A stretch of 64,000 nt of DNA from Alphaproteobacteria bacterium (GTDB taxonomy: Bacteria > Pseudomonadota > Alphaproteobacteria > Sphingomonadales > Sphingomonadaceae): positions 1 to 64,000 of the forward strand of contig JAFAZW010000066.1 of the NCBI GenBank assembly GCA_019239415.1, read 5' to 3'. A program made the position numbers and the translations under genes. The notes under the pieces were generated by a model that did no database searches, had not been told where the DNA came from, and was given only the letters and a program-made list of their open reading frames with translations. Position 1 is the first letter of the stretch, and each line of letters opens with the position of its first letter. This document shows positions 35,798-44,045 of this stretch, one piece after another.

Positions 35798-36226
35798 ATG
35801 GGCGTCGAAAGCTTCTTGGACGTAAGTGTGGCGGGCAAGCGGCAGGCGAAGCGCAACCGCGTCCTGCTCGCCGCGAAGCTGGAGGTCGGCGGCATCGAGA
35901 TCGACGTCCGCCTCCGCGACCTCTCGCAGAAGGGCGCCCTCATCGAGTGCCAGCGGGTCCCGCCCGCCGGCAGCGAGGTCGTCTTCCACCGCGGCTCGAT
36001 CACCGTGCCGGCGCGGATCGCCTGGGCGGGCGCCAATCGCGCGGGGCTCGAATTCGCCTACATGATCGACGAGAGCGAGGTGCTGGTCCAGCTCCGCCGC
36101 ACCACCACCGACCAGAACCAGCCGCGCTTCCGGCGGCCGGGCCTCGGCGAGGGGCTCAGCGAGCAGGAGAAGAAGCTGGCCCAGCTGTGGGGCGTGTCGG
36201 TCGGGATCTCGGTCCCCGAGCGCTGA
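35798..36226 (+). CDS. PilZ-domain protein, probable c-di-GMP effector
   Basis: A 142-residue single-PilZ protein with an RQAKR motif at 15-19 (RxxxR) and D41-L-S-Q-K-G46 (D/NxSxxG), both needed for c-di-GMP binding. The domain continues to about residue 100. A charged C-terminal tail (GLSEQEKKLAQLWGVSV) follows. It is followed 13 bp later by a second PilZ gene in the same direction. These are likely receptors of the c-di-GMP pathway that the EAL protein feeds. Confidence 0.9.
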   Translation: MGVESFLDVSVAGKRQAKRNRVLLAAKLEVGGIEIDVRLRDLSQKGALIECQRVPPAGSEVVFHRGSITVPARIAWAGANRAGLEFAYMIDESEVLVQLRRTTTDQNQPRFRRPGLGEGLSEQEKKLAQLWGVSVGISVPER

Positions 36227-36239
36227 CGGCCGCGCGGCG

Positions 36240-36563
36240 ATGGCGCTCACCGGACAGATCAGCACCGATCCCGGGCTCGACGGCCGCCGCGCCGCGCGCA
36301 CCGACGTCGTGCTCGGCGCCGGCCTGCGCCAGCGCGGCGCCCACGCCGTGACGGTTCAGATCATGGACCTGTCGACGCACGGTTTCCGTGCCGCCACGCA
36401 CCTCGAGCTCGAGCCCGGCGCCGACGTCTGGCTCAAGATGCCCGGCCTCGAGAGCATGCACGCCCGCGTCGCCTGGATGCGCGGACACCTCATGGGCTGC
36501 GAGTTCGTCCGCCCGCTCCACCCGGCGGTGCTCGACATGGTGGTCCGCGCCGCGCGCAATTGA
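36240..36563 (+). CDS. Second PilZ-domain protein
   Basis: A 107-residue PilZ protein with RRAAR at 16-20 and D43-L-S-T-H-G48, matching the c-di-GMP motifs. It is one domain with little else (LEPGADVWLKMPG, MHARVAWMRGHLMGCEF). The 13-bp gap and shared strand indicate an operon with the preceding PilZ gene. The two are only distantly similar, so they may bind the ligand with different affinity. A family-A repeat follows. Confidence 0.9.
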   Translation: MALTGQISTDPGLDGRRAARTDVVLGAGLRQRGAHAVTVQIMDLSTHGFRAATHLELEPGADVWLKMPGLESMHARVAWMRGHLMGCEFVRPLHPAVLDMVVRAARN

Positions 36564-36603
36564 GCGCGCAACCCGATCGGCTGACCTTCTCACCGGAAAA
36601 CGG

Positions 36604-36688
36604 CGTTCGGGCTGAGCCTGTCGGAGCCTTCTCTTCGCCCCTTCCTGCCGAGGAGAAGGACAGGGCTTCGACAAGCTCGGCCCGAACG
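36604..36688. repeat. Family-A inverted repeat at a convergent junction
   Basis: Left arm CGTTCGGGCTGAGCCTGTCG..., right arm ...GACAAGCTCGGCCCGAACG pair over about 28 bp with few mismatches; the inner GAGAAGGACAGGGCTTCG pairs with the left inner part. It lies between the stop codons of the second PilZ gene (+) and the small secreted protein gene (-). Confidence 0.82.
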
Positions 36689-36730
36689 GCTCTATGATAC
36701 CGCCCGCCAGGCGAGGTCCGAGCTCGCGGC

Positions 36731-36982
36731 TCAGCCGCCGTCGGGGCCGGTGCGGATGCGGATCTTGTCGAGATTCTGTCGCTCGATGTCCTTCTGCTGG
36801 CGCCACTGCTCGCGGGTCAGGCAGACGCGCTTCTCCGCGAGGCGCGAACCGATGTCGGGCACGGTGCGGCAAATGACCTTGTCGCCGTCCGCTTTCTTGG
36901 CCGGCGCGGCATCAGCGGTCGACGTGGCGGCGCTCGTGGCGGCGACGGCGAAGCCGAAGAGGATTCCGCTCGCTCTCGACAT
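36731..36982 (-). CDS. Small secreted protein, tandem paralogue 1
   Basis: An 83-residue product with a signal peptide (ILFGFAVAATSAATSTADA) and a mature domain with two cysteines: DKVICRTVPDIGSRLAEKRVC then LTREQWRQQKD, ending DKIRIRTGPDGG. The same layout recurs in the next gene. I do not know a functional name; the ICRT...GSRL...R-x-C-x-T-x-x-Q-W pattern is widespread in sphingomonad hypotheticals, and the two cysteines could form a disulfide. Exported to the periplasm. Confidence 0.8.
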   Translation of the reverse strand: MSRASGILFGFAVAATSAATSTADAAPAKKADGDKVICRTVPDIGSRLAEKRVCLTREQWRQQKDIERQNLDKIRIRTGPDGG

Positions 36983-37064
36983 GGCAAGTCCTCCGAACGG
37001 CGGCCATTAAGCCGCCGCGGAGCGCCGGAGTCAATTCAGCCGCGCCGGCGACGCCGGCGGTCGA

Positions 37065-37313
37065 TCAGTGGCCGTCCTGGCCGGTGCGGATGCGGATCTT
37101 GTCGAGCCCCTCCCGCTTCATGTCTTCCTGCTGGCGCCACTGGCTGCGGGTCAGGCAGACGCGCTTCGAGGCGAGGCGCGAGCCGAGCTCGTCCATCGTG
37201 CGGCAGATCAGCTTGTCGCTGTCGCTCTTCTTCCCCGCATCGGCGGCGACGGCGCCGCTGGAGCACAGGCCAGCCGCGACGAGGGCGGCACCGGCAAGCA
37301 TCACAAATCGCAT
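37065..37313 (-). CDS. Small secreted protein, tandem paralogue 2
   Basis: An 82-residue product with signal peptide (VMLAGAALVAAGLCSSGAVAA) and the same mature core: DKLICRTMDELGSRLASKRVC then LTRSQWRQQED and DKIRIRTGQDGH. It is clearly paralogous to the gene 82 bp away; both start with their own ATG on the minus strand, so it is a tandem duplication with divergence mainly in the signal peptide. Function unknown. Confidence 0.82.
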   Translation of the reverse strand: MRFVMLAGAALVAAGLCSSGAVAADAGKKSDSDKLICRTMDELGSRLASKRVCLTRSQWRQQEDMKREGLDKIRIRTGQDGH

Positions 37314-37406
37314 CGAAATTCTCCGTCAGGCTCGGCTGATCATCCCCGCCTTTTGATCGCCCGCGCGGCGCGCGCTGTCAATGGCGGCGTCGGGACCCCG
37401 CGGCGA

Positions 37407-37481
<75 letters not shown>

Positions 37482-37543
37482 ATCGCCTGTCGGGGGACGC
37501 GGGCCTATGGCCGTGGCGCGGCCGATCTGTCAAGGCGGGAGCG

Positions 37544-37723
37544 ATGGCGAAGCGCGACGAGGACCGCGAGAAAAGGCTCGCCGAGGCGCTGCGCGAGAAT
37601 CTGCGGCGGCGCAAGGCGCAGGCGCGGGGAGAGGACAGCGCTGGCGCAGACGCTCCTCCCCGGGACGGGGAGGGGGACCAGCCGCAGGCCGGTGGAGGGG
37701 GACCACCCCTGCGCCGCGACTGA
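37544..37723 (+). CDS. Small hypothetical protein whose C-terminus is encoded by a repeat element
   Basis: A 59-residue product. The first 28 residues (MAKRDEDREKRLAEALRENL then RRRKAQAR) look like a conserved basic helix known in sphingomonad hypotheticals. From about residue 37 the frame enters the family-C repeat (starts 37653), giving APPRDGEGDQPQAGGGGPPLRRD. The natural stop was probably lost or replaced by the insertion. The start ATG at 37544 has a GGCGGGAG upstream. It could be a DNA- or ribosome-associated small protein; unknown. Confidence 0.68.
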   Translation: MAKRDEDREKRLAEALRENLRRRKAQARGEDSAGADAPPRDGEGDQPQAGGGGPPLRRD

Positions 37724-37786
37724 TTCCCTGGGCCCCCTCCACCACCGCCTATCGGCGGCGGTCCCCCTCCCCGTTCCGGGGAGGAG
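37653..37786. repeat. Family-C inverted repeat at a convergent junction, copy 1
   Basis: The arms are 27 bp each with one mismatch: left 37653-37679 begins CTCCTCCCCGGG, right 37760-37786 ends CCGTTCCGGGGAGGAG. Inner arms GGTGGAGGGGG (37691-37701) and CCCCCTCCACC (37733-37743) pair too. The right end abuts the stop codon of the aminopeptidase P gene (37787), and the left end lies inside the small plus-strand ORF. Confidence 0.85.
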
Positions 37787-39589
37787 CTAGAGGGCCCTGC
37801 ACTGCTCTTCGAGCCAGGCCTTCACCTCGCCATCGAGTTGCGGGCCGACGACTTCCAGCACCTTTGCGTGGTAAGCGTTGAGCCACTCGCGCTCCTCCGG
37901 CGACAGCAGCGACACCTCGACCAGCGCCGGGTCGATCGGCGCGAAGGTGAGGGTTTCGAAGCCGAGCAACGGCTTCTCGCCTTCGAACGCCCCTTCCGGT
38001 TCGACCGGCGTCACCAGCACCAGATTCTCGATCCGGATGCCGTACGCGCCGGTCTTGTAATAGCCGGGCTCGTTGGAGAGCAGCATACCCGCCTTCAATG
38101 GCTCGTCGCCGCCCGACTGGCTGGAGCCGACCGGGGCGATGCGCTGCGGGCCCTCGTGCACGGCCAGGAACGAGCCGACGCCGTGGCCGGTGCCGTGGGC
38201 GTAATCGAGCCCCGCGCGCCACAGATACTGGCGGGCGAGCGTGTCGAGCTGGCTGCCGCGCGTCCCTTCGGGGAAGCGGGCGCGGGCGACGGCGATGTGG
38301 CCCTTGAGGACGCGGGTGAAGCGGTCGCGCATCTCGGCGGTCGGCGTGCCGATCGCGACGGTCCGGGTCACATCGGTGGTGCCGTCCGGATACTGGCCGC
38401 CGGAATCGACCAGATAGAGGGAGTCCATCTCCAGCGTGCGGTTGGTCTCCTCGCTGGCGCGATAGTGGACGATCGCCCCGTTGGGGCCGGCGCCGGAGAT
38501 GGTGTCGAAGCTGGTGTCGCGCAGGTCGCCCGCTTGCTGGCGGAAGCGGTGCAGGGTCTCGACCGCGATCAGTTCGTCCACATTGCCCTTCGGCGCCTCG
38601 AGGCTGATCCAGTGGAGGAAGCGGGTGAGGGCGGCACCGTCGCGGGCCTGGGCGGCGCGGTGGCCGTTCACCTCGGCGTCGTTCTTGATCGCCTTGGGAA
38701 GCACGGCGGGATCGCGCTTCTTCACGACCCTCGCGCCCGCCTTGTCCAGGGCCTCGAAGATGGCCGCGACGGCGCGCTCCGGGTCGGCGACGACCGTCTT
38801 GCCCTTGAGGCCGCCCAGATACGCCTCGAATTCCGAGCGATCGTGGACGCGCACCCCGTTGCCGAGATGCTGGCGCACCTCGTCGCCGATCTTCTCGGGC
38901 GCGACGAACAGCTCGGCGGTGCCGTCGGCATTGACCAGCGCGAAGGAGAGGGCGACCGGCGTATGCTCGACGTCGGCGCCGCGCACGTTGAAGGTCCAGG
39001 CGATCGAATCGAGCGCCGACAGCACGGCCGCATCGGCCTTCTGCTCGTGCAGCCAGTCCGCCATCTCCTGGCGCTTCGCGGCGGAGGATTTGCCCGTGTA
39101 GGTCTCGGGATGGACGATGAGGCGGGCCTTGGACGGCTCCGGCTTGTCGGCCCAGACGGCGTCGATCGGGTTGCGGCGGACCGCGACGAGCTCCGCGCCC
39201 TTCTCCGCCAGCGCCTCCTTCGCCCGTGCCACCCAGTCGCTGGTGTGGAGCCAGGGGTCGTAGCCGATGCGGCCGCCGTCGGGGGCGTGGACCTTCAGCC
39301 AGTCGGCGACGCTCGTCTCGGGCACCGATTGGTAGGACCAGTGCCGGCCGTCGACCTGGTCGCGCACCTGCAGCGTGTAGCGCCCGTCGACGAAGATCGC
39401 CGCTTCCTCGGGCAGCACCGCCGCCGAGCCCGCGGAGCCCTGGAAGCCGGTCAGCCAGGCGAGCCGCTGGGCATAGGAGCCGACATATTCGCTCATATGC
39501 TCGTCGGTCAGCGGCACGACGAAGCCGTCGAGCCGGTCCGCCTTCAATTGCTCGCGCAGGGCCGCCAGGCGGGCTTCGTAGGTGGACAT
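37787..39589 (-). CDS. Aminopeptidase P-family (M24) Xaa-Pro peptidase
   Basis: A 600-residue three-domain aminopeptidase P. It removes N-terminal residues before proline using two metal ions. Two creatinase N-terminal-like domains (STYEARLAALREQLK...; then about residues 160-300) precede the M24 catalytic domain. Metal/active-site segments are LVDSGGQYPDGTTDVTRT, AHGTGHGVGSFLAVHEGP, LSNEPGYYKTGAYGIRIENLV and GFETLTFAPI. The ATG at 39589 gives the usual MSTYEAR start. It is divergent from a prolyl oligopeptidase (72-bp gap), a pairing that suggests joint proline-peptide turnover. Confidence 0.93.
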   Translation of the reverse strand: MSTYEARLAALREQLKADRLDGFVVPLTDEHMSEYVGSYAQRLAWLTGFQGSAGSAAVLPEEAAIFVDGRYTLQVRDQVDGRHWSYQSVPETSVADWLKVHAPDGGRIGYDPWLHTSDWVARAKEALAEKGAELVAVRRNPIDAVWADKPEPSKARLIVHPETYTGKSSAAKRQEMADWLHEQKADAAVLSALDSIAWTFNVRGADVEHTPVALSFALVNADGTAELFVAPEKIGDEVRQHLGNGVRVHDRSEFEAYLGGLKGKTVVADPERAVAAIFEALDKAGARVVKKRDPAVLPKAIKNDAEVNGHRAAQARDGAALTRFLHWISLEAPKGNVDELIAVETLHRFRQQAGDLRDTSFDTISGAGPNGAIVHYRASEETNRTLEMDSLYLVDSGGQYPDGTTDVTRTVAIGTPTAEMRDRFTRVLKGHIAVARARFPEGTRGSQLDTLARQYLWRAGLDYAHGTGHGVGSFLAVHEGPQRIAPVGSSQSGGDEPLKAGMLLSNEPGYYKTGAYGIRIENLVLVTPVEPEGAFEGEKPLLGFETLTFAPIDPALVEVSLLSPEEREWLNAYHAKVLEVVGPQLDGEVKAWLEEQCRAL

Positions 39590-39661
39590 GGCAAATTCCT
39601 CGCTCGGCGTTATGGGCTGCGCTTGCGAATAGACCAGCCGCCCTTGCCACGAAAGAGCCGC

Positions 39662-41719
39662 ATGACCCTTCTCCCGCCGCCCCGCGCCGAGCAGCGCCCC
39701 TACAGCTACGAGCGTCACGGCATTCGCGTCGAGGACCCGTTCCACTGGTTGCGCGACCCCCTCTATCCCGAGGTGAAGGACGAGGCGGTGCTCGCCTACC
39801 TCGAGGCGGAGAACGCCTATTTCGAAGCGGCGATGGCGCCGCACAAGGGGCTCGTCGAGACGCTGTTCGAGGAGATGAAGGGGCGGGTGAAGGAGGACGA
39901 TGCGTCCGTCCCGATCCGCAACGGCGACTGGCTCTATTGGTGGGCGTTCACGCCCGGCGCGCAATACCGCGTGTGGTACCGCAAGCCCGCGGCGGGGGAG
40001 GGACCCGAACAGGTGGTGTTCGACGAGCCCGCCGCGGCGGCGGCGAACGATTATTTCCGCCTCGGCGCGCTGGCGGTCAGCCCGGACGGCAAGCTGGCGG
40101 CGACGCTGGTCGACGACAATGGCTCCGAACGCTTCAAGCTGCGCATCAGGGACATCGCCACCGGCCGTGACATCGAGACCGTGACCGAGGTCGGCATCGG
40201 CGAGCCGGTCTGGACCGCCGACAGCCGCGGCGTCGTCTTCACCGAGGTCAACGAGCATTGGCGCAGCTACCGGGCGCGGCTGCACTGGCTCGGCCGCCCG
40301 ACCGACGAGGACCGCACGCTCTACGAGGAGACGCAGGATCTCGGCTTCAGCGTCGGCGTCTCCAAGGCGCAGGACAAGAGCCTGATCTTCCTTGCCACCG
40401 GTGACAACACGACGGACGAAGTGCGGTTCGTGCCGGCGGCGGATCCGGAGGCGGCGCCGACTCTGGTTTCGCCGCGCAAGACGGGCCGCCACTATTCGTG
40501 CGATGCGGCGCACGGCAAGCTCTGGATCCTGACCAACGACGATCACGTCAACTTCCGGCTTGCGGAGGCGGATGTCGCTGCGCCCTCGGACTGGCGGACC
40601 GTTATCCCCGGGTCCGACCGCGTCTATCTTACCGACGTCACCGCCTATCGCGAGCATCTCGCCCTCTCGCAGCGCGTCGACGGCCTCGACCAGCTGCTGC
40701 TGCGTACCTATGCCGGCGCGGAGACCCGCCTTCCGTTCGCCGAGGCCGCCTACAGCGCCGCCTTCTCCGGCAACCCCGAATTCGCGCCCGCGAGCTACCG
40801 GCTCAGCTACTCGTCGATGGTGACGCCGGGGACGGTCTACGACTACCATCCGGAGAGCGGCGAGCTGGAAGTCCGCAAGGTCCAGGAAATCCCCTCCGGC
40901 TACGACGCCTCGCTCTACACGAGCGAGCGGCTGATGGTGCCGGCGCGCGACGGCAAGCAGGTTCCGGTCTCGGTCGTCTACCGCAAGGGCTTCCCGAAGG
41001 ACGGGTCGGGGCGCCTCTTCCTCTACGGCTACGGCGCCTACGGCTTCGCCATCCCGCCGAGCTTCTCGACCAGCCGGATCAGCCTCCTCGACCGCGGCTA
41101 TGCCTACGCCATCGCCCATATCCGCGGCGGCGACGACCTCGGCTATGGCTGGTTCCTCGACGGCAAGCTCGACAAGCGGACCAACACCTTCAACGACTTC
41201 GTCGACGCGGCGAAAGGCCTGGTCGCCGCCGGCTTCGCCCGCCCGGGCCGCATCGCCGCGCAGGGCGGCTCGGCCGGGGGCGAGCTGATGGGCGCCGTCG
41301 CCAATTCCGATCCGGACGTCTGGGGTGCGATCGTCGCCGACGTGCCGTTCGTCGACGTGCTGGCGACGATGCTCGACGACAGCCTGCCGCTCACCCCGGG
41401 CGAGTGGCCCGAATGGGGCAATCCGATCGAGGACCGGGCGGCGTTCGCCCTGATCCGCTCCTACAGCCCCTACGACAATGTCCGTGCCCAGGCCTATCCG
41501 CCGATGCTGATCACCGGCGGCCTGCACGATCCGCGCGTCACCTATTGGGAGCCGGCGAAGTGGGCGGCGCGGCTGCGCGCCACCAAGACCGACGACAATC
41601 TCCTGCTCCTCAAGATCAACATGGGCGCCGGTCATGGCGGCAAGTCGGGCCGGTGGGAACAGCTGCGCGAAGTGGCGGAAGCCTATGCCTTCGTGCTGAC
41701 GCAGATGGGCGGCGCGTGA
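39662..41719 (+). CDS. Prolyl oligopeptidase-family serine peptidase (oligopeptidase B-like)
   Basis: An S9A peptidase of 685 residues with an N-terminal beta-propeller (about residues 70-400) and a C-terminal alpha/beta-hydrolase domain. The catalytic triad is S537 (GGSAGG), D623 (GLHDPRVTYWE) and H658 (GAGHGGKSGR). The sequence ERHGIRVEDPFHWLRDP at the N-terminus and HIRGGDDLGYGWF are oligopeptidase B/PtrB-type. Cleaves short peptides, probably after basic residues if PtrB-like. Ends in a GTGA overlap with the next gene. Confidence 0.93.
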   Translation: MTLLPPPRAEQRPYSYERHGIRVEDPFHWLRDPLYPEVKDEAVLAYLEAENAYFEAAMAPHKGLVETLFEEMKGRVKEDDASVPIRNGDWLYWWAFTPGAQYRVWYRKPAAGEGPEQVVFDEPAAAAANDYFRLGALAVSPDGKLAATLVDDNGSERFKLRIRDIATGRDIETVTEVGIGEPVWTADSRGVVFTEVNEHWRSYRARLHWLGRPTDEDRTLYEETQDLGFSVGVSKAQDKSLIFLATGDNTTDEVRFVPAADPEAAPTLVSPRKTGRHYSCDAAHGKLWILTNDDHVNFRLAEADVAAPSDWRTVIPGSDRVYLTDVTAYREHLALSQRVDGLDQLLLRTYAGAETRLPFAEAAYSAAFSGNPEFAPASYRLSYSSMVTPGTVYDYHPESGELEVRKVQEIPSGYDASLYTSERLMVPARDGKQVPVSVVYRKGFPKDGSGRLFLYGYGAYGFAIPPSFSTSRISLLDRGYAYAIAHIRGGDDLGYGWFLDGKLDKRTNTFNDFVDAAKGLVAAGFARPGRIAAQGGSAGGELMGAVANSDPDVWGAIVADVPFVDVLATMLDDSLPLTPGEWPEWGNPIEDRAAFALIRSYSPYDNVRAQAYPPMLITGGLHDPRVTYWEPAKWAARLRATKTDDNLLLLKINMGAGHGGKSGRWEQLREVAEAYAFVLTQMGGA

Positions 41720-42105
41720 GAATCTTCGAGCTCGCGATCACGGCCGCCGCAGCCGACATCGACGAGCTCGGCCACGTCAACAATGCCGTCTGGGTGCGCT
41801 GGATCCAGGACATGGCGACGGGGCATTGGCAGGCGGTGGCGCCGCCGGCGCATCGCGAGGCCTATGTCTGGGTCGTGACGCGCCACGAGATCGACTATCT
41901 GCGCGCCGTGCTGCCCGGCGAGACGGTCACCGGTCGCACCTGGGTCGGCGAGGCGCCGAAGGGTGCCCGCTTCGACCGCCACGTCGAATTCGTCGGGGCC
42001 GACGGCAAGCCGCGCGTCCGCGCCCGCACCACCTGGGCGATCCTCGACAAGGCGACGGGACGCCCGCTCCGCGTCCCGCCCGAGGTGGCGGCGCCGTTCC
42101 GTTAG
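41716..42105 (+). CDS. Hotdog-fold acyl-CoA thioesterase (4HBT family)
   Basis: A 129-residue single hotdog domain. The active-site segment is D14-I-D-E-L-G-H20-V-N-N23, followed by VWVRWIQD, matching the 4-hydroxybenzoyl-CoA thioesterase family. The GTG start overlaps the stop of the peptidase gene (GTGA), so it is cotranslated. A family-C repeat starts at the base after its stop codon. The substrate is not evident. Confidence 0.87.
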   Translation: MRIFELAITAAAADIDELGHVNNAVWVRWIQDMATGHWQAVAPPAHREAYVWVVTRHEIDYLRAVLPGETVTGRTWVGEAPKGARFDRHVEFVGADGKPRVRARTTWAILDKATGRPLRVPPEVAAPFR

Positions 42106-42237
42106 CTCCCCCCGGAACGGGGAGGGGGACCATGCGCAGCATGGTGGAGGGGGCCCGGCCCCTCCGCCGCATCTGAGTCGGGGCCCCTCCACCACGCCGC
42201 TTCGCGTCGCGGTCCCCCTCCCCGTTCCGGGGAGGAG
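42106..42237. repeat. Family-C inverted repeat at a convergent junction, copy 2
   Basis: Left arm 42106-42131 (CTCCCCCCGGAACGGGGAG...) and right arm 42211-42237 (...CCCCGTTCCGGGGAGGAG) pair nearly perfectly. The element fills the entire gap between the stop of the thioesterase (42105) and the stop of the membrane protein (42239). Same arms as the copy at 37653-37786. Confidence 0.88.
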
Positions 42238-42238
42238 T

Positions 42239-43894
42239 TCAAGCCGCGCAGCTCGTCACGGTGTAGTCGAGCATCGGCCGCCCGGCGCGGTCCTTGTAGA
42301 GGAAGGCGAAGCGGGCGCCGTCGGCGACCGCCTCGGCGCTCGCCCGGTCGCTGCAGACGAGGCGGCGCAGGCCCGCCTGCATGCGGGCGCGGCTGCCGGC
42401 GAACTCCACCCTGCCGATGTTCATCCGGTAGACCTGCGTCATCGTGAAGCCGGCGACCGAGACGTGCTCGAGCGTCGTCAGCCGGTCGACCTGCCGCGGC
42501 GTGCCGGCGTTCAGCTTCGCCGCGGTCACCGCGAGATCGTTGCGCAGGCTCTTGTCGGCGAGCGTCTCGCCTCCCGGCGCGCGCCCGCTCGCCGAGGCGC
42601 GGACCACCGCTTCGCGCGTCGTCAGCACGTTGGCGTCGACCAGCTCGTCGGCGGTCGGGAACCACATGCTTTGCGGCGGGGGCTGCATCGCCTGCCAGAC
42701 GAACGCCTCCTTGACGCCGGCGGCGACATAGCGGTCGTGCATCGCCATCGTCGCGCGATAGCGCTCGGCATCGCTGAGGCCCGGAAAGTCCGGCTGGTGG
42801 AAGCCGATCCGCGCCCGCGCCGGGGCGCTGCGGTCCCGCCCGGCGAGGAGGATGTCGGTGCAGGCCGACATGCAGGCATCGTCGACGCGCGTGTCGAGCC
42901 CGCGCTTGCGCACCGCCTCCGCGATCCGCTCCGCCTCGAAGATGCGGCCGCCGGGCGAGGAGAGGACGAGCGTCTTCGCCTGCGGCGCTGCCGCCAGCAC
43001 GGTGTCGAAACGGTCCGCCGCGCCGACGGCGATGTTGCCGCGCAGGATCAGCTCCCGTCCGTCGGGCGACACCTTCATGTCGGCGATCTCGCCGATGCTG
43101 TCCTTGCCGCGGGCGAGGTTGCCGAATTCGGCGGCCTGGAGCGCGATGTCGCCGCTCCGGAACACGGTCAGCACCGCGCCGAGCAGCACCAGCGCCCGCG
43201 CCGCGAAGCCCCAGCCGGCCGCGCCGCCGCGGCGGCGATGCCAGTAGGCGGAGCGCCAGATGCCGACCGAACTCCACAGCCATACGAGGGTCGACACGAT
43301 CAGATAGCCGAGCGCCACCGCCGCCATGCCGCGCAGCGAGTGCCAGTCGTTGCGCATCCGGTAGGCGAGATATTCGGCGATCCCGAGGACGAGCGCCGAC
43401 AGCAAAGCGCCGTTGACCCAGTAGGACAAAGGCAGCGGCAGGTGGCCGACCCAGTGGCGGCGCAGGTAGGAGCGGCCGCGATTCTTCTCGTCCCAGTCGT
43501 TCACTTCGTCGTCGTAGCGCGAGAGGTCGTCATAATCGGGATCGAAGACGAGCTGGTCCTCGCCCTTCTCATATTCGCGGGCGTAGACGACCATGCGTAG
43601 CGCGCTCGCCGCGAAGGTGCCGCCGAGGAAGGTGAGGACGAACTGGATCGGCGGGACGACGATCGCGCTGCTGTTGCCGAAGACGTGGATCCGGCTGGTC
43701 AAGAGCGCCGTCCCCGCGGCCATCAGCGTCACGAACGCCGCGACTCCGCCCAGGGCGATGCCGGCGATGCGGTCGGCAAGGAGGCGGCGGAGCAGCCATT
43801 TGTCGAGCGCCCAGGAGAAGCCGTAGGCGAACAGGAAGGCGATGACGGCGGCGACCGCCATCTCCGTGAAGCTCGGGTCGCCGATCGTGAACAT
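42239..43894 (-). CDS. Membrane-anchored ClpP-like (COG3904-type) predicted protease
   Basis: A 551-residue protein. Helices at about 15-35, 47-65 and 85-105, then 165-185 and 200-225, are followed by a periplasmic COG3904-type domain with a ClpP/crotonase fold. LSSPGGRIFEAERIAEAVRKRG is the conserved helix, DACMSACTDILLAG holds the putative nucleophile Ser, and IGFHQPDF the putative His. Whether the triad is complete cannot be told. The C-terminal portion ends in VTSCAA. Start ATG 43894. Function unknown; possibly a membrane-associated protease or peptidase. Confidence 0.82.
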   Translation of the reverse strand: MFTIGDPSFTEMAVAAVIAFLFAYGFSWALDKWLLRRLLADRIAGIALGGVAAFVTLMAAGTALLTSRIHVFGNSSAIVVPPIQFVLTFLGGTFAASALRMVVYAREYEKGEDQLVFDPDYDDLSRYDDEVNDWDEKNRGRSYLRRHWVGHLPLPLSYWVNGALLSALVLGIAEYLAYRMRNDWHSLRGMAAVALGYLIVSTLVWLWSSVGIWRSAYWHRRRGGAAGWGFAARALVLLGAVLTVFRSGDIALQAAEFGNLARGKDSIGEIADMKVSPDGRELILRGNIAVGAADRFDTVLAAAPQAKTLVLSSPGGRIFEAERIAEAVRKRGLDTRVDDACMSACTDILLAGRDRSAPARARIGFHQPDFPGLSDAERYRATMAMHDRYVAAGVKEAFVWQAMQPPPQSMWFPTADELVDANVLTTREAVVRASASGRAPGGETLADKSLRNDLAVTAAKLNAGTPRQVDRLTTLEHVSVAGFTMTQVYRMNIGRVEFAGSRARMQAGLRRLVCSDRASAEAVADGARFAFLYKDRAGRPMLDYTVTSCAA

Positions 43895-44045
43895 GCGCGC
43901 GTTTCCCCCCACCCGCAGAGCAGCTTAACGGCCTGAAAGCGCGGAGGAAACCCGCAAAACAGGGTCGTGCGCAGGGCTCTCGCGAGAAGGGTTGAACGCT
44001 CTCCACCAAGGGGAGAGGGAGCTTTGGCCGCCAGCCGCGCGGGCG

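Noticed and set aside
37838-39661. Long plus-strand frame leading into the oligopeptidase
   Set aside because: Antisense of the aminopeptidase P gene; the peptidase start at 39662 is clear.
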